Below, one piece after another: positions 37,212-47,837 of a stretch of DNA of 64,000 nucleotides (within the stretch, counting starts at the first letter, position 1; every line of letters begins with the position of its first letter). Both the position numbers and the translations under genes were made by a program. The DNA comes from Paenibacillus dendrobii (lineage in GTDB: Bacteria; Bacillota; Bacilli; Paenibacillales; Paenibacillaceae). The notes under the pieces were generated by a model, which ran no database searches, was not told where the DNA came from, and worked only from the letters and a program-made list of their open reading frames with translations. Where the stretch lies: contig NZ_WUBI01000002.1 in assembly GCF_009807035.1 (NCBI RefSeq), positions 558,001-622,000 on the forward strand, read 5' to 3'.

Positions 37212-37963
37212 GCGAGTACCTCCTTGATCTGATCCATTTCTTCGCGTAGTTGACGCGATTTCATTTCTGCGGATTCCAGCTTCGATGCCGACAGGGAATT
37301 GAGAATGCCTTGGAGTTTATCCAACTCGCCATTCCATTTATCCGTCAGAGTCGAGGTTGGCCCCTTAAGCAGCCATGGACCCATGCGCAAAAGAAGCTCT
37401 GTGGTAACTGTAAAAGTGCCTTCCCCACTGCTGCTTGGCCATTGCTGACTTTCATATAATAATCTGCTGCTGATCCGCTCATCTTCCTTCTCGGGAATAG
37501 CTGTCAGGATTTCGTAAATCTTGCCGTCTTCCTCCAGAATTTTCTCTGAAGTAAGCAGCCAGTGATGCTCCAACAGCCAGCGACGCAGAATGTCTTCACC
37601 AACGTTTGGCTGCAATATAAGCAGCTTCACTTCACCCAGTTTATCCTGGCCGTTATCCAGAATACTGGCGATTAAGCTCCCGCCCATACCCGCGACCGTA
37701 ATGACATCCACTTCTCCTGCTTCAATCACCGCGAGTCCATCACCGCGCCTTACCGCGATTTGGCCTTGAAGTCCTGCTTCTGCCACCTGCTTAACAGCCG
37801 CCTGGAAAGGTCCCGGATTCACTTCTCCCGCTACGGCCTGTGCTGCCCTGCCAGTTTGTACTGCAGCTACAGGCAGCATCGCATGATCCGAACCGATATC
37901 TGCCAAGCGGCTTCCGTTCGGGATAAGCTCCATGATCATTTCTAACCTTCTTGATAACTTCAT
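37187..37963 (-). CDS. trmK: tRNA (adenine(22)-N1)-methyltransferase TrmK
   Basis: SAM-dependent m1A22 methylation of tRNA. The 258-residue protein has SAM motif LADIGSDHAMLPV (about 20-32), VITVAGMGG (about 87-95), LLILQPNV, and a helical C-terminal coiled coil (about 200-258). I favour ATG 37963; a GTG four codons upstream is possible, both with weak binding sites. It is downstream of rpoD in the usual order. Confidence 0.92.
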   Translation of the reverse strand: MKLSRRLEMIMELIPNGSRLADIGSDHAMLPVAAVQTGRAAQAVAGEVNPGPFQAAVKQVAEAGLQGQIAVRRGDGLAVIEAGEVDVITVAGMGGSLIASILDNGQDKLGEVKLLILQPNVGEDILRRWLLEHHWLLTSEKILEEDGKIYEILTAIPEKEDERISSRLLYESQQWPSSSGEGTFTVTTELLLRMGPWLLKGPTSTLTDKWNGELDKLQGILNSLSASKLESAEMKSRQLREEMDQIKEVLACLQKDRR

Positions 37964-38191
37964 GCATACACCCACGTATTCTTATTATTTTCCAATGCTT
38001 CCTATACCGTATCAAATTAGTGTCCGAGACTGCAAATAAACTCGAATTCCCACGCCAGCTCTTGGCTCCTGCTTTTGAAAGTACGCAATAATAATTTGCA
38101 ATGGTCTGAAAAAAGAGCTAAAATAAAAACAAATAAAGGAAATAATTCTAAAAGAAAGAAATCTCTCATTTCCAAAATTAACGTCTTTGTG

Positions 38192-38229
38192 AAAAAAAAG
38201 ACCTTGCTGCGATAAGCCCGCAGAAGGTC
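38192..38229 (-). terminator. Terminator of the yqxD-dnaG-rpoD operon
   Basis: GACCTT-x-CTGCG (from 38200) with CGCAG-x-AGGTC (to 38229), followed by eight U on the minus strand, 13 bp after the rpoD stop. Between it and trmK lie about 230 bp of AT-rich sequence without an ORF or a clear promoter. Confidence 0.92.
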
Positions 38230-38242
38230 AGATGCAACTGTT

Positions 38243-39379
38243 TTATTCGAGAAAATCCTTCAGACGTTTACTGCGGCTTGGATGACGCAGTTTACGAAGA
38301 GCTTTGGCCTCGATTTGACGAATACGTTCACGTGTTACACCAAACACTTTGCCCACTTCTTCAAGCGTTCTTGTTCGTCCGTCATCCAGACCAAAACGGA
38401 GACGAAGAACATTCTCCTCGCGTTCTGTCAATGTATCCAGTACGTCCTCAAGCTGTTCCTTCAGAAGCTCGTAAGCAGCAGCATCCGCTGGAGCCAAGGC
38501 TTCCTGATCCTCGATAAAATCGCCAAGATGCGAATCGTCTTCTTCACCGATCGGTGTTTCCAGCGATACCGGCTCTTGGGCAATTTTCATAATCTCCCGA
38601 ACCTTTTCCACGCTAAGTTCCATTTCGGCAGCGATTTCTTCCGGCGTCGGTTCACGCCCCAGTTCTTGAAGCAGCTGACGGGATACCCGAATCAGTTTAT
38701 TTATCGTTTCCACCATGTGAACCGGGATCCGGATGGTTCTGGCCTGGTCTGCAATGGCGCGGGTGATCGCCTGACGAATCCACCAAGTCGCATAAGTACT
38801 GAACTTATAGCCTTTTTTATGGTCAAACTTCTCAACGGCTTTGATCAGACCCATGTTGCCTTCCTGAATCAAATCCAGGAACAGCATGCCGCGTCCGACA
38901 TAGCGTTTGGCGATACTGACAACCAAACGAAGGTTGGCTTCCGCCAAACGACGCTTCGCTTCTTCGTCTCCGTTCTCGATCCGTTTTGCAAGCTCAACCT
39001 CATCATCAGCCGACAAGAGAGGAACCCGACCAATTTCCTTCAAATACATCCGTACCGGATCATTAATTTTGATACCCGGCGGCAGGGACAAGTCGTCGTC
39101 AAAGCTGAAATCATCATTATCGTTGTTGTCGTGATCATCGGATTGACGATGCATTCCGCCCTCATCTTCGTCATTCTCGTTGACCACGTCAATTCCCAGG
39201 TCACTCAGATGCTCGTAAAACTCATCCATCTGTTCAGGGTCTTGATCAAATGGCGATAATTTCTCCATAATTTCTTTGTAATTTAAAGAAGATCTTTTTT
39301 TACCCTGTTCAATCAGTTGGTCTTTTACCTGATCAAGCGTAAATTCTGTCTCTAGTTCAGTATGCTGATCATTCGCCAT
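38243..39379 (-). CDS. rpoD: Housekeeping sigma factor RpoD (SigA)
   Basis: Primary sigma factor of RNA polymerase, 378 residues. Region 1.1 is at about 10-70, followed by an acidic Asp/Asn-rich linker (about 70-95), region 1.2 ([17 protein letters not shown]), region 2 with [14 protein letters not shown], region 3 and the region 4 helix-turn-helix ([23 protein letters not shown]). The promoters I find in the window match its expected consensus. Last gene of yqxD-dnaG-rpoD. Confidence 0.98.
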   Translation of the reverse strand: MANDQHTELETEFTLDQVKDQLIEQGKKRSSLNYKEIMEKLSPFDQDPEQMDEFYEHLSDLGIDVVNENDEDEGGMHRQSDDHDNNDNDDFSFDDDLSLPPGIKINDPVRMYLKEIGRVPLLSADDEVELAKRIENGDEEAKRRLAEANLRLVVSIAKRYVGRGMLFLDLIQEGNMGLIKAVEKFDHKKGYKFSTYATWWIRQAITRAIADQARTIRIPVHMVETINKLIRVSRQLLQELGREPTPEEIAAEMELSVEKVREIMKIAQEPVSLETPIGEEDDSHLGDFIEDQEALAPADAAAYELLKEQLEDVLDTLTEREENVLRLRFGLDDGRTRTLEEVGKVFGVTRERIRQIEAKALRKLRHPSRSKRLKDFLE

Positions 39380-39421
39380 AACTCGACTCCCTCCTCCCTA
39401 GAAACATTCAAGCCTTGTTCT

Positions 39422-41242
39422 TTACTGTCTCTCTAGGGCTATAATCTCACTTGCAATTTGTGCAGCACGCAAAAAGTCCCCTGACCGCTCGGCAATGATC
39501 ATTTCTTCTTTCTTCTTATCGATCTGCCGCTTCTGCGGAACTTTCTGCACTTCCCGAATACAGTCATCCAGCTCTTGAACGTTCCACTCCGGGGGAGTGT
39601 CCATCATAGAGATCGAACTGACGGTCTTCTCCAGACGGTCATCGTGCAAAGACGACATAAAACGGCTAATATCCGGAGGTTTGCCTTGTGCGTAGTAGGC
39701 ATATAGATAAGCAGCAATCGCTGCATGATCATCAATGTTGAATGCGTCACCAAGCCGTTTTTCCACATAGCTGGCGGCTTCGGCATCCTGCAGCATCATA
39801 GCCAAAAGGCGCCGTTCTCCGGTATGGTATGCCGGCAGCAACGTAGGAGCAGAAACCTGCCCTTTTTTATGCCTACCATTATTCCACCTTTTGTCGTTAT
39901 TATCCCCATCCGGCATGTTTTTTTGCATGGATTGGCGGATCTCGTTGCAATCCTGCTTGAGGCTTTCAAAAGAAAGCTGAAGTTCGGAGGCAAGCTCCCG
40001 TAAATAAACTTCTCTCTCGGTCGATGAGGGCAGAGCCGCGATAATCGGAAGCACTTCCTTCGTGTACGCAATCTTCCCGTCTTCTTCTAGCAGTATATGG
40101 TTTTTTTTCAGATATATAAGCTTAAATTTTGTAGTGGAAACCGCACCGTCAATCATTTGCCGCTTAAAGCGGTCGGCCCCATATTTCTGGATGAATTCGT
40201 CCGGGTCCAGCCCTTCGATCAAAACAGAAACCCTGACGCTAAGACCTACACCTTCCAGCAGCGAGATAGCCTTCATTACCGCAGCTTGCCCTGCCCGGTC
40301 GCCATCATAGCAGATAACAATTTCATCAGCCATGGTTTTCATCAGGGCTGCATGGCTTTCCGTCAAGGACGTCCCCATGGTGGCAACACCGTTCTGTACC
40401 CCTGCTTCCCAGGCTGATATCACGTCACCGTATCCCTCGAATAAAACGATTTGCCGCAGTTTGCGGATGGACGCCTTGGCCTGATGCAGATTGTACAGTA
40501 TCCGGCTTTTATTAAAGAGCTTGCTTTCTGGCGAGTTCAAATATTTCGGCTGACCTTCGCCCAGAATCCTTCCCGCAAATGCGATGATTTTACCATTGCG
40601 GTCATGAATGGGAAAAATCACGCGGCCGCGGAAGCGGTCGAGAAAATCGTCGCTCTCATGCCGCTTGGACAAAAGTCCGCCTTTTTCCATCTCGCTTAAA
40701 TCAAATTCCCTTTTGGTCAAAAACTGGACCAGTGTGTCCCAGCGGTCCGGCGCAAAGCCGATTTGAAATTGGTCGATCACCTTGTCGTTAAAGCCGCGTG
40801 AACGCAAATACTCCATCGCCGCTTTGCCGTGCTCCGTATTTTTGAGCAAAAAGTGATAAAATTTGGCAGTCCATTCATAGGCCTGAAGCAGTCGGTCTCT
40901 CTCCGGATTCGGAGGTATCACCACAGCCCCTTGTCCTTCCGGGAGCGCAATATGACTTTCTTCTGCCATGGTCTTCACAGCTTCGGGGAAGGAGAGTCCT
41001 TCGATTTCCATCCTGAATTTGATGGCATTTCCGCCCTTGCCGCAGCCGTAGCAATAGAAAATCTGACGATCCGGCGTAACCGTAAAAGAGGGGGTCTTCT
41101 CCGAATGAAACGGGCAGAGGCCTTTCATGTATTTCCCCTGCTTGGTCAGATGAACATACCTGCTTACCGTATCAACGATATCATGCTGCTCAAGCACGGC
41201 ATCGATGACTTTTTCCGGAATGTTACCTTGTCCGGCATTCAT
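39422..41242 (-). CDS. dnaG: DNA primase DnaG
   Basis: Makes RNA primers at the replication fork. The 606-residue protein has an N-terminal zinc domain (CPFH-x17-CYGCG, about 36-62), the RNA polymerase core with TOPRIM residues (FEGYGDVISAW, CYDGDRAG), and a C-terminal helicase-binding domain. I chose ATG 41242, with AAGGTGG 5 bp upstream, over an ATG five codons earlier. Confidence 0.97.
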   Translation of the reverse strand: MNAGQGNIPEKVIDAVLEQHDIVDTVSRYVHLTKQGKYMKGLCPFHSEKTPSFTVTPDRQIFYCYGCGKGGNAIKFRMEIEGLSFPEAVKTMAEESHIALPEGQGAVVIPPNPERDRLLQAYEWTAKFYHFLLKNTEHGKAAMEYLRSRGFNDKVIDQFQIGFAPDRWDTLVQFLTKREFDLSEMEKGGLLSKRHESDDFLDRFRGRVIFPIHDRNGKIIAFAGRILGEGQPKYLNSPESKLFNKSRILYNLHQAKASIRKLRQIVLFEGYGDVISAWEAGVQNGVATMGTSLTESHAALMKTMADEIVICYDGDRAGQAAVMKAISLLEGVGLSVRVSVLIEGLDPDEFIQKYGADRFKRQMIDGAVSTTKFKLIYLKKNHILLEEDGKIAYTKEVLPIIAALPSSTEREVYLRELASELQLSFESLKQDCNEIRQSMQKNMPDGDNNDKRWNNGRHKKGQVSAPTLLPAYHTGERRLLAMMLQDAEAASYVEKRLGDAFNIDDHAAIAAYLYAYYAQGKPPDISRFMSSLHDDRLEKTVSSISMMDTPPEWNVQELDDCIREVQKVPQKRQIDKKKEEMIIAERSGDFLRAAQIASEIIALERQ

Positions 41243-41291
41243 CCAAACCACCTTCATCTCTTTTTGGCACGTAAAATATTATTCGCTACCG

Positions 41292-41750
41292 TTAAACATT
41301 CTCCTGCAATCCCTGCAAAAGTTTTGTCAGTTTCTGTTGAAAAAAAATCTTGTCCTCTTGTGTGATCGGCTTCGGTCCCTTGCCATAGCTGCCTCTTCGC
41401 CTAGCTTTGGCCTGATGATGACGCCGATCAAGCATGAACTCGATATTTTCGCTATTGTAGCTCTGTCCCCGAAATGAAATGGCGTGACAGCCCTTGGAAA
41501 GCGCAAGCGCAGCCAGTCCATAATCCTGCGTCGCAACGACATCTCCGCGCCTGATATGATTGGCGATGTAAATATCCGCGCTTTGGTCGCTCCGGTCAAC
41601 CTGAACGGTCTGCACACCTTCCTCAGCCTGTATGAAATGGTCATAAGAAGAAACCATCAGCACAGGAATGCGGAAGGCTCTGGCAACTACTCCAATTTCA
41701 TGCTTCACGGGACAGGCATCCCCGTCAACGACAATCTGTATCGTATGCAT
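41292..41750 (-). CDS. yqxD: YaiI/YqxD family protein (DUF188)
   Basis: A 152-residue protein with the family's VVDGDACPVK (about 7-16), DRSDQSADIYIANH, TQDYGLAALALSKG and the basic RRHHQAKARRRG region. It has a PIN-like fold and no proven function. First gene of yqxD-dnaG-rpoD, the same order as in Bacillus. A TATAAT about 45 bp upstream has no convincing -35. Confidence 0.93.
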   Translation of the reverse strand: MHTIQIVVDGDACPVKHEIGVVARAFRIPVLMVSSYDHFIQAEEGVQTVQVDRSDQSADIYIANHIRRGDVVATQDYGLAALALSKGCHAISFRGQSYNSENIEFMLDRRHHQAKARRRGSYGKGPKPITQEDKIFFQQKLTKLLQGLQENV

Positions 41751-41860
41751 ATCAGCCAGAAGATCACCCTGTTATCATGGTTTACCGTATTATTATATAC
41801 GCGCAAGGGAGCCAAAAATCCTCTTTCTGCGGGATAACAACTTTTGACAGTTCCCGAAAA

Positions 41861-41912
41861 GATACGGAAGCAGGAGAACTTCGGCATGGTCCATCCCGTT
41901 CCGTATGTTTTT
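41861..41912 (-). terminator. Possible terminator of glyS
   Basis: ATACGGAA (41862-41869) / TTCCGTAT (41899-41906), 29-nt loop. On the minus strand CTTTTC follows; on the plus strand five T follow. It lies just after the glyS stop. Two Bacillus neighbours usually found here (yqfL, ccpN) are absent. Confidence 0.5.
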
Positions 41913-41932
41913 ACCCTAAAATAAACACTTCC

Positions 41933-44008
41933 CTACCAAACCAGCTTGTTAAAATCTGCAAACTGCTTCAATCCCTGATCCATCTGCGCGAGCAGTCCCA
42001 AACGGTTATTGCGGATCTTCTCATCTTCAGCCATGACCATGACCGAATCAAAGAAGTTCGTAATCGATGCTTTCATGCTGCTCAAAAGCTCAAGCGCCTT
42101 CTCGCCTTCTCTCTCTTCGAGAGCGGTATGATACGGCTTCTGAACTTCCAGCCAAGCTGCATACAATTCCTTCTCCGCTTCTTCCTGGAAAAGACTTTCG
42201 CTAACTGCAGCCTTGGAAGCCTTCGCAGCCAAATTGCTCACGCGATTGAAGGACTCAACGGTCGTTTTGAATTCTTCACCGGTGTTCACGGCATTCATCA
42301 AAGCGTCCCCGCGGGATACGACGGACATGACATCATCATATCCAGCAGCAATGACCGCATCCACTACATCATAGCGAAGATTCTCAGACAGAAGCTTCTT
42401 CACGCGAAGACCGAAGAACTCCTCCAAATCTTTACGGATCTCGCTGCCTTGACGTTTCATTTCGCGGAACTGCGCATGAACGTCAATCGCGATATTGAAT
42501 ACATCACTTAGCGTAAGAGACATTTGTTTGGACAGCAAAATCTGCACGATGCCCTGCGACTGTCGGCGAAGAGCGTAAGGATCCTGCGAGCCCGTCGGAA
42601 TGATACCGATGGAGAAGCAGCCCACAATCGTGTCAATCTTATCCGCAATACTTACAATGGATCCTACCAGCGAAGATGGCAGGTCATCAGAAGCTGAGCG
42701 CGGCTGGTAATGCTCGAACACTGCCTTGGCGACAGCTTCGCTCTCTCCGGCCTTGCGTGCATAATCTTCTCCCATGACGCCTTGCAGCTCCGGAAATTCG
42801 TATACCATTTGCGTCACGAGATCGAATTTGCAAATGTCAGCCGCACGGCTGACCGATTCCTGGTCCGTCCCGGAAATTTGCAGCGCTTCAGCCAGTTGAT
42901 CCGAAATTTTGCGGATACGGCGAACTTTATCTCCAACCGTTCCCATCTCTTCATGGAAGACGATGCTTTCCAGTTTAGAGAGTGCATCCTTGATTTCAAG
43001 TTTTTGATCTTCATCATAGAAAAATTTCGCATCCGAAAGTCTAGCGCGCAGTACCTTTTCATTCCCTTTCGCAATCACGTCCAGCGAGGTATTATCCCCG
43101 TTGCGAACGGTAACGAAAAACGGCAGCAGCTTGCCTTGTTCATCGAGTACAGGGAAGTAACGCTGATGCTCTCTCATGGAGGTGATCAATACATCTTGAG
43201 GAATATTCAAGAAGGATGGATCAAACGTTCCGAATAGAACGGTTGGCGTTTCGACCAGGAATAGCACTTCTTCCAGCAGATCGTCCTTGATTGCGATTTT
43301 CCAATTTTTTTCTGCGGCCAGATCTTCGATCTGCTTCAGAATCATGCTTTGGCGCTCTTTCACGTCGACGATAACATGCTGGGAGCGCAGAACTTCAGGA
43401 TATGCCGCTGCTTCCGAAACGACCGCATCCGTGCCTAGGAAACGGTGCCCGCGGGTTACATTACCCGACTTCACGCCCGTTACTTCCAAATCAACGATAT
43501 CCGATCCGAACATAGCGACAATCCAGCGGATCGGGCGCACAAATTTATAATCATAGCTGCCCCAACGCATGTTTTTCGGGAACGTCATCGACGATAGGAT
43601 TCCCAAGAGCCCTTCTGCCAAAATCGAAGCCGTTTCAACGCCCGTGCTGCTTTTGGTGACATAAATATATTCAACGCCGTTCAATTCCTTGAAGGTGAAC
43701 AATTCAGGCTCCACGCCTTGTCCGCGTGCAAATCCGAGCGCCGCTTTACTCCAATTGCCGTTCTCATCTTGGGCGATCTTGCGGGAAGGTCCCTTTACTT
43801 CTTCTTCCACGTCGTCCTGCTTCTCCGCTACACCCTTCACCAGTACGGCCAGGCGGCGAGGGGTTGCATAGGACAGAACTTCGCTATGAGACAGGCGGGA
43901 TTGCTCCAGCCATTGAACCATCTTATCCCGAAGCTGGTTCATTGCCGCACGCAGGAAACGCGCCGGAACCTCTTCCAGACCGATTTCAAACAACAGATCC
44001 TTAGACAT
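41933..44008 (-). CDS. glyS: Glycyl-tRNA synthetase beta subunit
   Basis: The 691-residue beta subunit of the bacterial alpha2beta2 enzyme; binds tRNA. It opens with [15 protein letters not shown], followed by PRRLAVLV and later [33 protein letters not shown] [10 protein letters not shown], and the helical anticodon-binding C-terminus. It overlaps glyQ by 8 bp, so the subunits are translated together under the T-box leader. Confidence 0.97.
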   Translation of the reverse strand: MSKDLLFEIGLEEVPARFLRAAMNQLRDKMVQWLEQSRLSHSEVLSYATPRRLAVLVKGVAEKQDDVEEEVKGPSRKIAQDENGNWSKAALGFARGQGVEPELFTFKELNGVEYIYVTKSSTGVETASILAEGLLGILSSMTFPKNMRWGSYDYKFVRPIRWIVAMFGSDIVDLEVTGVKSGNVTRGHRFLGTDAVVSEAAAYPEVLRSQHVIVDVKERQSMILKQIEDLAAEKNWKIAIKDDLLEEVLFLVETPTVLFGTFDPSFLNIPQDVLITSMREHQRYFPVLDEQGKLLPFFVTVRNGDNTSLDVIAKGNEKVLRARLSDAKFFYDEDQKLEIKDALSKLESIVFHEEMGTVGDKVRRIRKISDQLAEALQISGTDQESVSRAADICKFDLVTQMVYEFPELQGVMGEDYARKAGESEAVAKAVFEHYQPRSASDDLPSSLVGSIVSIADKIDTIVGCFSIGIIPTGSQDPYALRRQSQGIVQILLSKQMSLTLSDVFNIAIDVHAQFREMKRQGSEIRKDLEEFFGLRVKKLLSENLRYDVVDAVIAAGYDDVMSVVSRGDALMNAVNTGEEFKTTVESFNRVSNLAAKASKAAVSESLFQEEAEKELYAAWLEVQKPYHTALEEREGEKALELLSSMKASITNFFDSVMVMAEDEKIRNNRLGLLAQMDQGLKQFADFNKLVW

Positions 44009-44888
44009 GCAGATCGTCTCCTTTCTTCAGCAGCGGGAAGCCAAGCTTCTCGCGTTCCTCGACATAGGTTGCCGCAACCTGACGGGCCAAATTGCGCACC
44101 CGGGTAATATAACCGGTCCGTTCAGTTACGCTGATCGCGCCGCGAGCATCCAGGAGGTTAAAGGTATGTGAACACTTAAGAACGTAATCATAAGCCGGGA
44201 ATACCAAGTTTTGGTCCATCGCTTTCTTCGCTTCCTGCTCATACATGTTAAAGAGCGTAAACAGCATTTTGACATCCGAGACTTCAAAGGTGTATTTGGA
44301 ATGCTCAACCTCTGGCTGATGGAACACGTCGCCATATAAAATTCCGTCCACCCATTCCAAATCAAACACATTTTCCTTTTCCTGAATGTACGAAGCCAGA
44401 CGCTCCATGCCGTAGGTAATCTCAACGGCTACCGGATGCGTCTCAATGCCGCCCACCTGTTGGAAGTACGTAAACTGGGTAATTTCCATGCCGTCAAGCC
44501 ATACTTCCCAACCGAGACCTGCGCAGCCGAGTGAAGGATTCTCCCAGTTGTCCTCGACAAAACGGATATCGTGATTCAATGCATCCACGCCGAGCGCCTT
44601 CAGACTTTCCAAATAGAGCTCTTGGATATTATCAGGCGAAGGCTTAATAATGACCTGAAACTGATGGTGCTGGTAAAGACGGTTCGGGTTTTCTCCGTAA
44701 CGTCCGTCGGAAGGACGGCGAGAAGGTTCGACATACGCTACCTTCCATGGTTCCGGTCCGAGCGACCGCAAAAAGGTCATCGGGTTCATCGTGCCCGCTC
44801 CCTTTTCCGTATCATAGGGATTCACGATAATGCAGTTTTGCGCTGCCCAAAATTGCTGCAGTGTCAAAATCATCTGCTGAAAATTCAT
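44001..44888 (-). CDS. glyQ: Glycyl-tRNA synthetase alpha subunit
   Basis: The 295-residue catalytic subunit (class II core). Motifs: [25 protein letters not shown] split over the first 40 residues, [35 protein letters not shown], and [16 protein letters not shown] [18 protein letters not shown] precedes the ATG. First gene of glyQS, with its own promoter and T-box leader after recO. Confidence 0.97.
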   Translation of the reverse strand: MNFQQMILTLQQFWAAQNCIIVNPYDTEKGAGTMNPMTFLRSLGPEPWKVAYVEPSRRPSDGRYGENPNRLYQHHQFQVIIKPSPDNIQELYLESLKALGVDALNHDIRFVEDNWENPSLGCAGLGWEVWLDGMEITQFTYFQQVGGIETHPVAVEITYGMERLASYIQEKENVFDLEWVDGILYGDVFHQPEVEHSKYTFEVSDVKMLFTLFNMYEQEAKKAMDQNLVFPAYDYVLKCSHTFNLLDARGAISVTERTGYITRVRNLARQVAATYVEEREKLGFPLLKKGDDLHV

Positions 44889-44969
44889 TTTCGCCTCTCT
44901 CCTTTGCTTTTAATGAGCATTTCGCTCGTTTGCCAGCTTGCTTAATCCGTCTGCAGGCCGATTCCTGGA

Positions 44970-45230
44970 CAACAAAAAACCCCCGCCCATGCCTGCTGAA
45001 CAGACATAGGGACGAGAGCTGTGATTTCCCGCGGTTCCACCCTACTTGATTGCCATTCCCAGCATTCGCCGGAAAACTGCAATCCTCTTTTCTCCGATTT
45101 CATATCATGCTCCCGGATGCCATGTTCATGAATTCATTCCACCGGGCTTTCACCTTCCCCGGCTCGCTGCTGGAATCAACGTTCACTACTTCTTCCGATC
45201 AACGCATGTCAGACAATTTAAAAAGAAACT
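44970..45230 (-). promoter_or_regulatory. Glycyl T-box riboswitch leader of glyQS
   Basis: The leader senses uncharged tRNA. The T-box sequence AGGGTGGAACCGCGG sits at 45029-45043 (minus). Downstream, CTCTCGTCCCTATG pairs with CATGGGCGGGGG (44974-45018) as a terminator ending in six U. Stem I covers about 45090-45215, with AG-bulge-like GAGCCGG and GGTGAAAGCCCGG apical parts. A GGC triplet in the segment CATGGCATCCGGGAGC is a fair candidate specifier for glycine; this assignment is tentative. Confidence 0.92.
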
Positions 45231-45236
45231 TAATCT

Positions 45237-45265
45237 ATATTACTGGATATCCAGCGATAAGTCAA
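45237..45265 (-). promoter_or_regulatory. Sigma-A promoter of the glyQS leader
   Basis: Minus-strand TTGACT (45260-45265), 17-bp spacer, TAATAT (45237-45242), in the short gap after recO. Predicted start about 45230. Confidence 0.82.
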
Positions 45266-45272
45266 ATTGATG

Positions 45273-46034
45273 TTACAGTCCATATTTCTCCATCTGGTCC
45301 AGAAAGCTTTGGGATTTCAAGTTCAGGCCAAGCTGCATGTCCATAAATGCGCGCATAACCGCCTTAAGCTCCGCTTTTGTCTCTTCTTTTACATCCACAT
45401 GCCCCATTCGTCTCAGATCCAGCCGAGCAAACAAACGGAGCAGCTTCAGACTTTTGGGAGATATTTTCAGCGCCGGTGGATCCATATGCTTGCAGGAACG
45501 GCACAATACGCCGCCCAATCTTGGGCTCACCGCCACGTTGCTGTCTTCCTCCGACAAATCCCTTCCGCAAGAAATGCAGGACAGGAGCTCAGGTCCGTAT
45601 CCTGCAGTCTGAAGAATTTTCATCTCGTACAAATTGATTGTGATGCCGGGATCCTTGCCTTCCTCCAGCGCATCCAGACAAGCTTTTAGCTGATGATACC
45701 AGAAGCTTCCCGTCTCTTCGTCCTGGAGTACCCGGTCTAGCAGTTCACATGCATAGGATGCATAAGCCGCAAGAACAATATCCTGGCGAAGTACATGATG
45801 CGAGCTGCTGATTTCGCCTGAATTCAGCGTTCCGAGGCCCGTCACGTTTCTGAAAAAAACATATTCTGCTGTCGTAAACAGCTGCGTTAAGGCAGCATGG
45901 CGGCTTTTGACTTTTTTCGCCCCGCGGACCAGAACCCCTACTTTGCCCGCGTTTTCGGTGCAAATCGTAATGATTTTGTTCCCTTCGCCGTAGTCCATGC
46001 TGCGGATGACGATCCCTTCCACCCTGTATAGCAT
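45273..46034 (-). CDS. recO: DNA repair protein RecO
   Basis: Helps load RecA at gaps together with RecR/RecF. The 253-residue protein has the N-terminal OB fold (VEGIVIRSMDYGEGNKIITI) and a C-terminal helical part with a four-Cys zinc site (CISC...LCRSC). ATG 46034 has GGGGGAAGAGG upstream and matches family starts; an upstream extension of 11 residues was dropped. Between yqzL and glyQ as in Bacillus. Confidence 0.95.
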   Translation of the reverse strand: MLYRVEGIVIRSMDYGEGNKIITICTENAGKVGVLVRGAKKVKSRHAALTQLFTTAEYVFFRNVTGLGTLNSGEISSSHHVLRQDIVLAAYASYACELLDRVLQDEETGSFWYHQLKACLDALEEGKDPGITINLYEMKILQTAGYGPELLSCISCGRDLSEEDSNVAVSPRLGGVLCRSCKHMDPPALKISPKSLKLLRLFARLDLRRMGHVDVKEETKAELKAVMRAFMDMQLGLNLKSQSFLDQMEKYGL

Positions 46035-46070
46035 GCCTCTTCCCCCAGCCATTCCCGGAGCAGCCAAAGA

Positions 46071-46226
46071 TCATTCGTTTTCTTCATGATTTTCCGTCTC
46101 TTCCGCTGCCGCCGTTTCGGGCACTGCAGCCGTTTCGGCCATGCTTATGCCGCCGTGTTCCTTATAGAGCATATAAGCATCCACATCTCCAGTCATCGCA
46201 AAATACTTCCACGAAAAATCTCGCAT
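46071..46226 (-). CDS. yqzL: YqzL-like small protein
   Basis: A 51-residue protein, MRDFSWKYFAMTGDVDAYMLYK followed in the second half by Ala/Glu-rich sequence ending NHEENE. The FSW-x-FA-TG-VD-Y-L-YKE pattern is that of YqzL, found between era and recO in Bacillus, exactly its place here. Function unknown. It is below many ORF length limits and easily missed. Confidence 0.85.
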   Translation of the reverse strand: MRDFSWKYFAMTGDVDAYMLYKEHGGISMAETAAVPETAAAEETENHEENE

Positions 46227-46335
46227 TCGTATTCATCCCTTTCTTTGGAAATGACGTCTGCATCTTCAAAAATAGGATGTGGCGAACGCGCCGGTTGTAT
46301 GTGAAGCAAATCCTGCCAGCGGCATGCATTGCGGT

Positions 46336-47238
46336 TTAGGCGTCGCGGTGGAAACCGAGGTCACGAAGCACGCGGTCTTGATTGCGCCAGTCTTTTTTTA
46401 CTTTTACCCATAATTCCAGGAATATCTTCGAACCCAGCAGATTCTGAATATCCTGCCGCGCCTGCTTGCCCACTTCCTTCAGGAGAGCTCCCTGCTTGCC
46501 GATTATGATGCCCTTCTGGGAATCTCTCTCCACGAAAATAACCGCGGAAATATGAACAACGCCGTTTTCCTGCACGCGCATATCCTCAATCGTAACCGCA
46601 ATGGAGTGTGGTACCTCTTCACGCGTCATATGCAGGATTTTCTCGCGAACCAGCTCTGCACAGACGAACTGTTCGGGATGATCCGTGATTTGATCCGCAG
46701 GATAATATTGAGGTCCCTCCGGCAGATACTTCTCGATCTGCTCCAGAAGGCGGTTGACGTTATTTCCGTTCAATGCCGATATCGGTACGATTTCAGCGAA
46801 ATCATGCAGCTTGCTGTACTGCTCGATCATCGGAAGGAGTGCCTCGGGGTCAATTTTGTCAATTTTATTCAGGACAAGAATGACTGGCGTCTTGACGCCC
46901 TTCAGTTGTTCGATGATGAAGCGGTCGCCACCGCCGAAGCCCTCTGACGTGTCGGCCAGAAACAGCACAGCCTCAACCTCTTTGAGAGTATTCAGCGCGG
47001 TATTGTTCATGAAATCGCCAAGCTTGGATTGTCTCTTGTGTATGCCTGGCGTGTCCAAAAATACGATTTGGGTTTGATCCGTCGTGTATACGCCATGAAT
47101 TTTATTGCGTGTAGTCTGTGGCTTATCGGACATGATCGCAATTTTCTGACCTATAACCTGGTTCATTAATGTGGATTTACCTACATTCGGTCTGCCGACG
47201 ATAGCAACAAAACCTGATTTATATGACGACTTCGCCAT
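46336..47238 (-). CDS. era: GTPase Era
   Basis: Essential GTPase for 16S rRNA 3' end maturation and 30S assembly. The 300-residue protein has G1 GRPNVGKST (about 15-23), G3 DTPG, G4 NKID and G5 SAL, and a C-terminal KH domain with [19 protein letters not shown]. It sits close to ybeY, a functional partner, and cdd, in the standard order. Confidence 0.97.
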   Translation of the reverse strand: MAKSSYKSGFVAIVGRPNVGKSTLMNQVIGQKIAIMSDKPQTTRNKIHGVYTTDQTQIVFLDTPGIHKRQSKLGDFMNNTALNTLKEVEAVLFLADTSEGFGGGDRFIIEQLKGVKTPVILVLNKIDKIDPEALLPMIEQYSKLHDFAEIVPISALNGNNVNRLLEQIEKYLPEGPQYYPADQITDHPEQFVCAELVREKILHMTREEVPHSIAVTIEDMRVQENGVVHISAVIFVERDSQKGIIIGKQGALLKEVGKQARQDIQNLLGSKIFLELWVKVKKDWRNQDRVLRDLGFHRDA

Positions 47239-47377
47239 AAATGTTCATTACCTCCTCAAGTTTCCTCCCCGTTTGGGAAAGACCACCCGGGGCCCTGAAT
47301 CCGCAAGCGGCACAAGGATAAAGATGCCGGCTGCAGAGACGGGCCCCAGATTAGATGTTTATTGGTTGAATACGTGA

Positions 47378-47797
47378 TTAGTTCTTGCTCTTGCCGCTTT
47401 CAAGGTCCGAAGGGCCGAAGGCACCGGGCAGCAGATCGCGGACGGTAGTCTCCGTCATGTCGCCTTTCATATTACCCATAATGATTTTCATATCGGGATC
47501 ACACAGCTCGACCAGTACCTGACGGCACACACCACATGGAGTGATCGGTCCGTCTGTATTGCCTACCACCGCCATCGCTTTGAAGCTGCCTGCTTTATGT
47601 CCATCGGCGATTGCCCGGAACAAAGCGGTCCGTTCCGCACAATTTGTCGGTCCATATGCTGCATTCTCGACATTGCAGCCATGATGTACATGACCGTTCT
47701 TGTCCAAGAGAGCCGCTCCAACTCCAAAATGGGAATAGGGTGTATAGGCATTCGCCCGTGCTTTGATTGCTTCTTGTAATAGAAGTGCTGAATCCAT
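47378..47797 (-). CDS. cdd: Cytidine deaminase
   Basis: Zinc enzyme turning cytidine into uridine. The 139-residue product has the catalytic NVENAAYGPTNCAERTALF (about 42-60; Cys, Glu) and the second zinc pair PCGVCRQ. ATG 47797 has GGAGGT upstream. The tail after LLPGAFGPSDL is short. Lies between dgkA and era. Confidence 0.95.
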   Translation of the reverse strand: MDSALLLQEAIKARANAYTPYSHFGVGAALLDKNGHVHHGCNVENAAYGPTNCAERTALFRAIADGHKAGSFKAMAVVGNTDGPITPCGVCRQVLVELCDPDMKIIMGNMKGDMTETTVRDLLPGAFGPSDLESGKSKN

Positions 47798-47837
47798 AAA
47801 AGTAAACCTCCTCAAATTCCGTAAAACCAATATTATA

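Noticed and set aside
38282..39259. Plus-strand open frame of 325 codons
   Set aside because: Antisense to rpoD, shadow frame.
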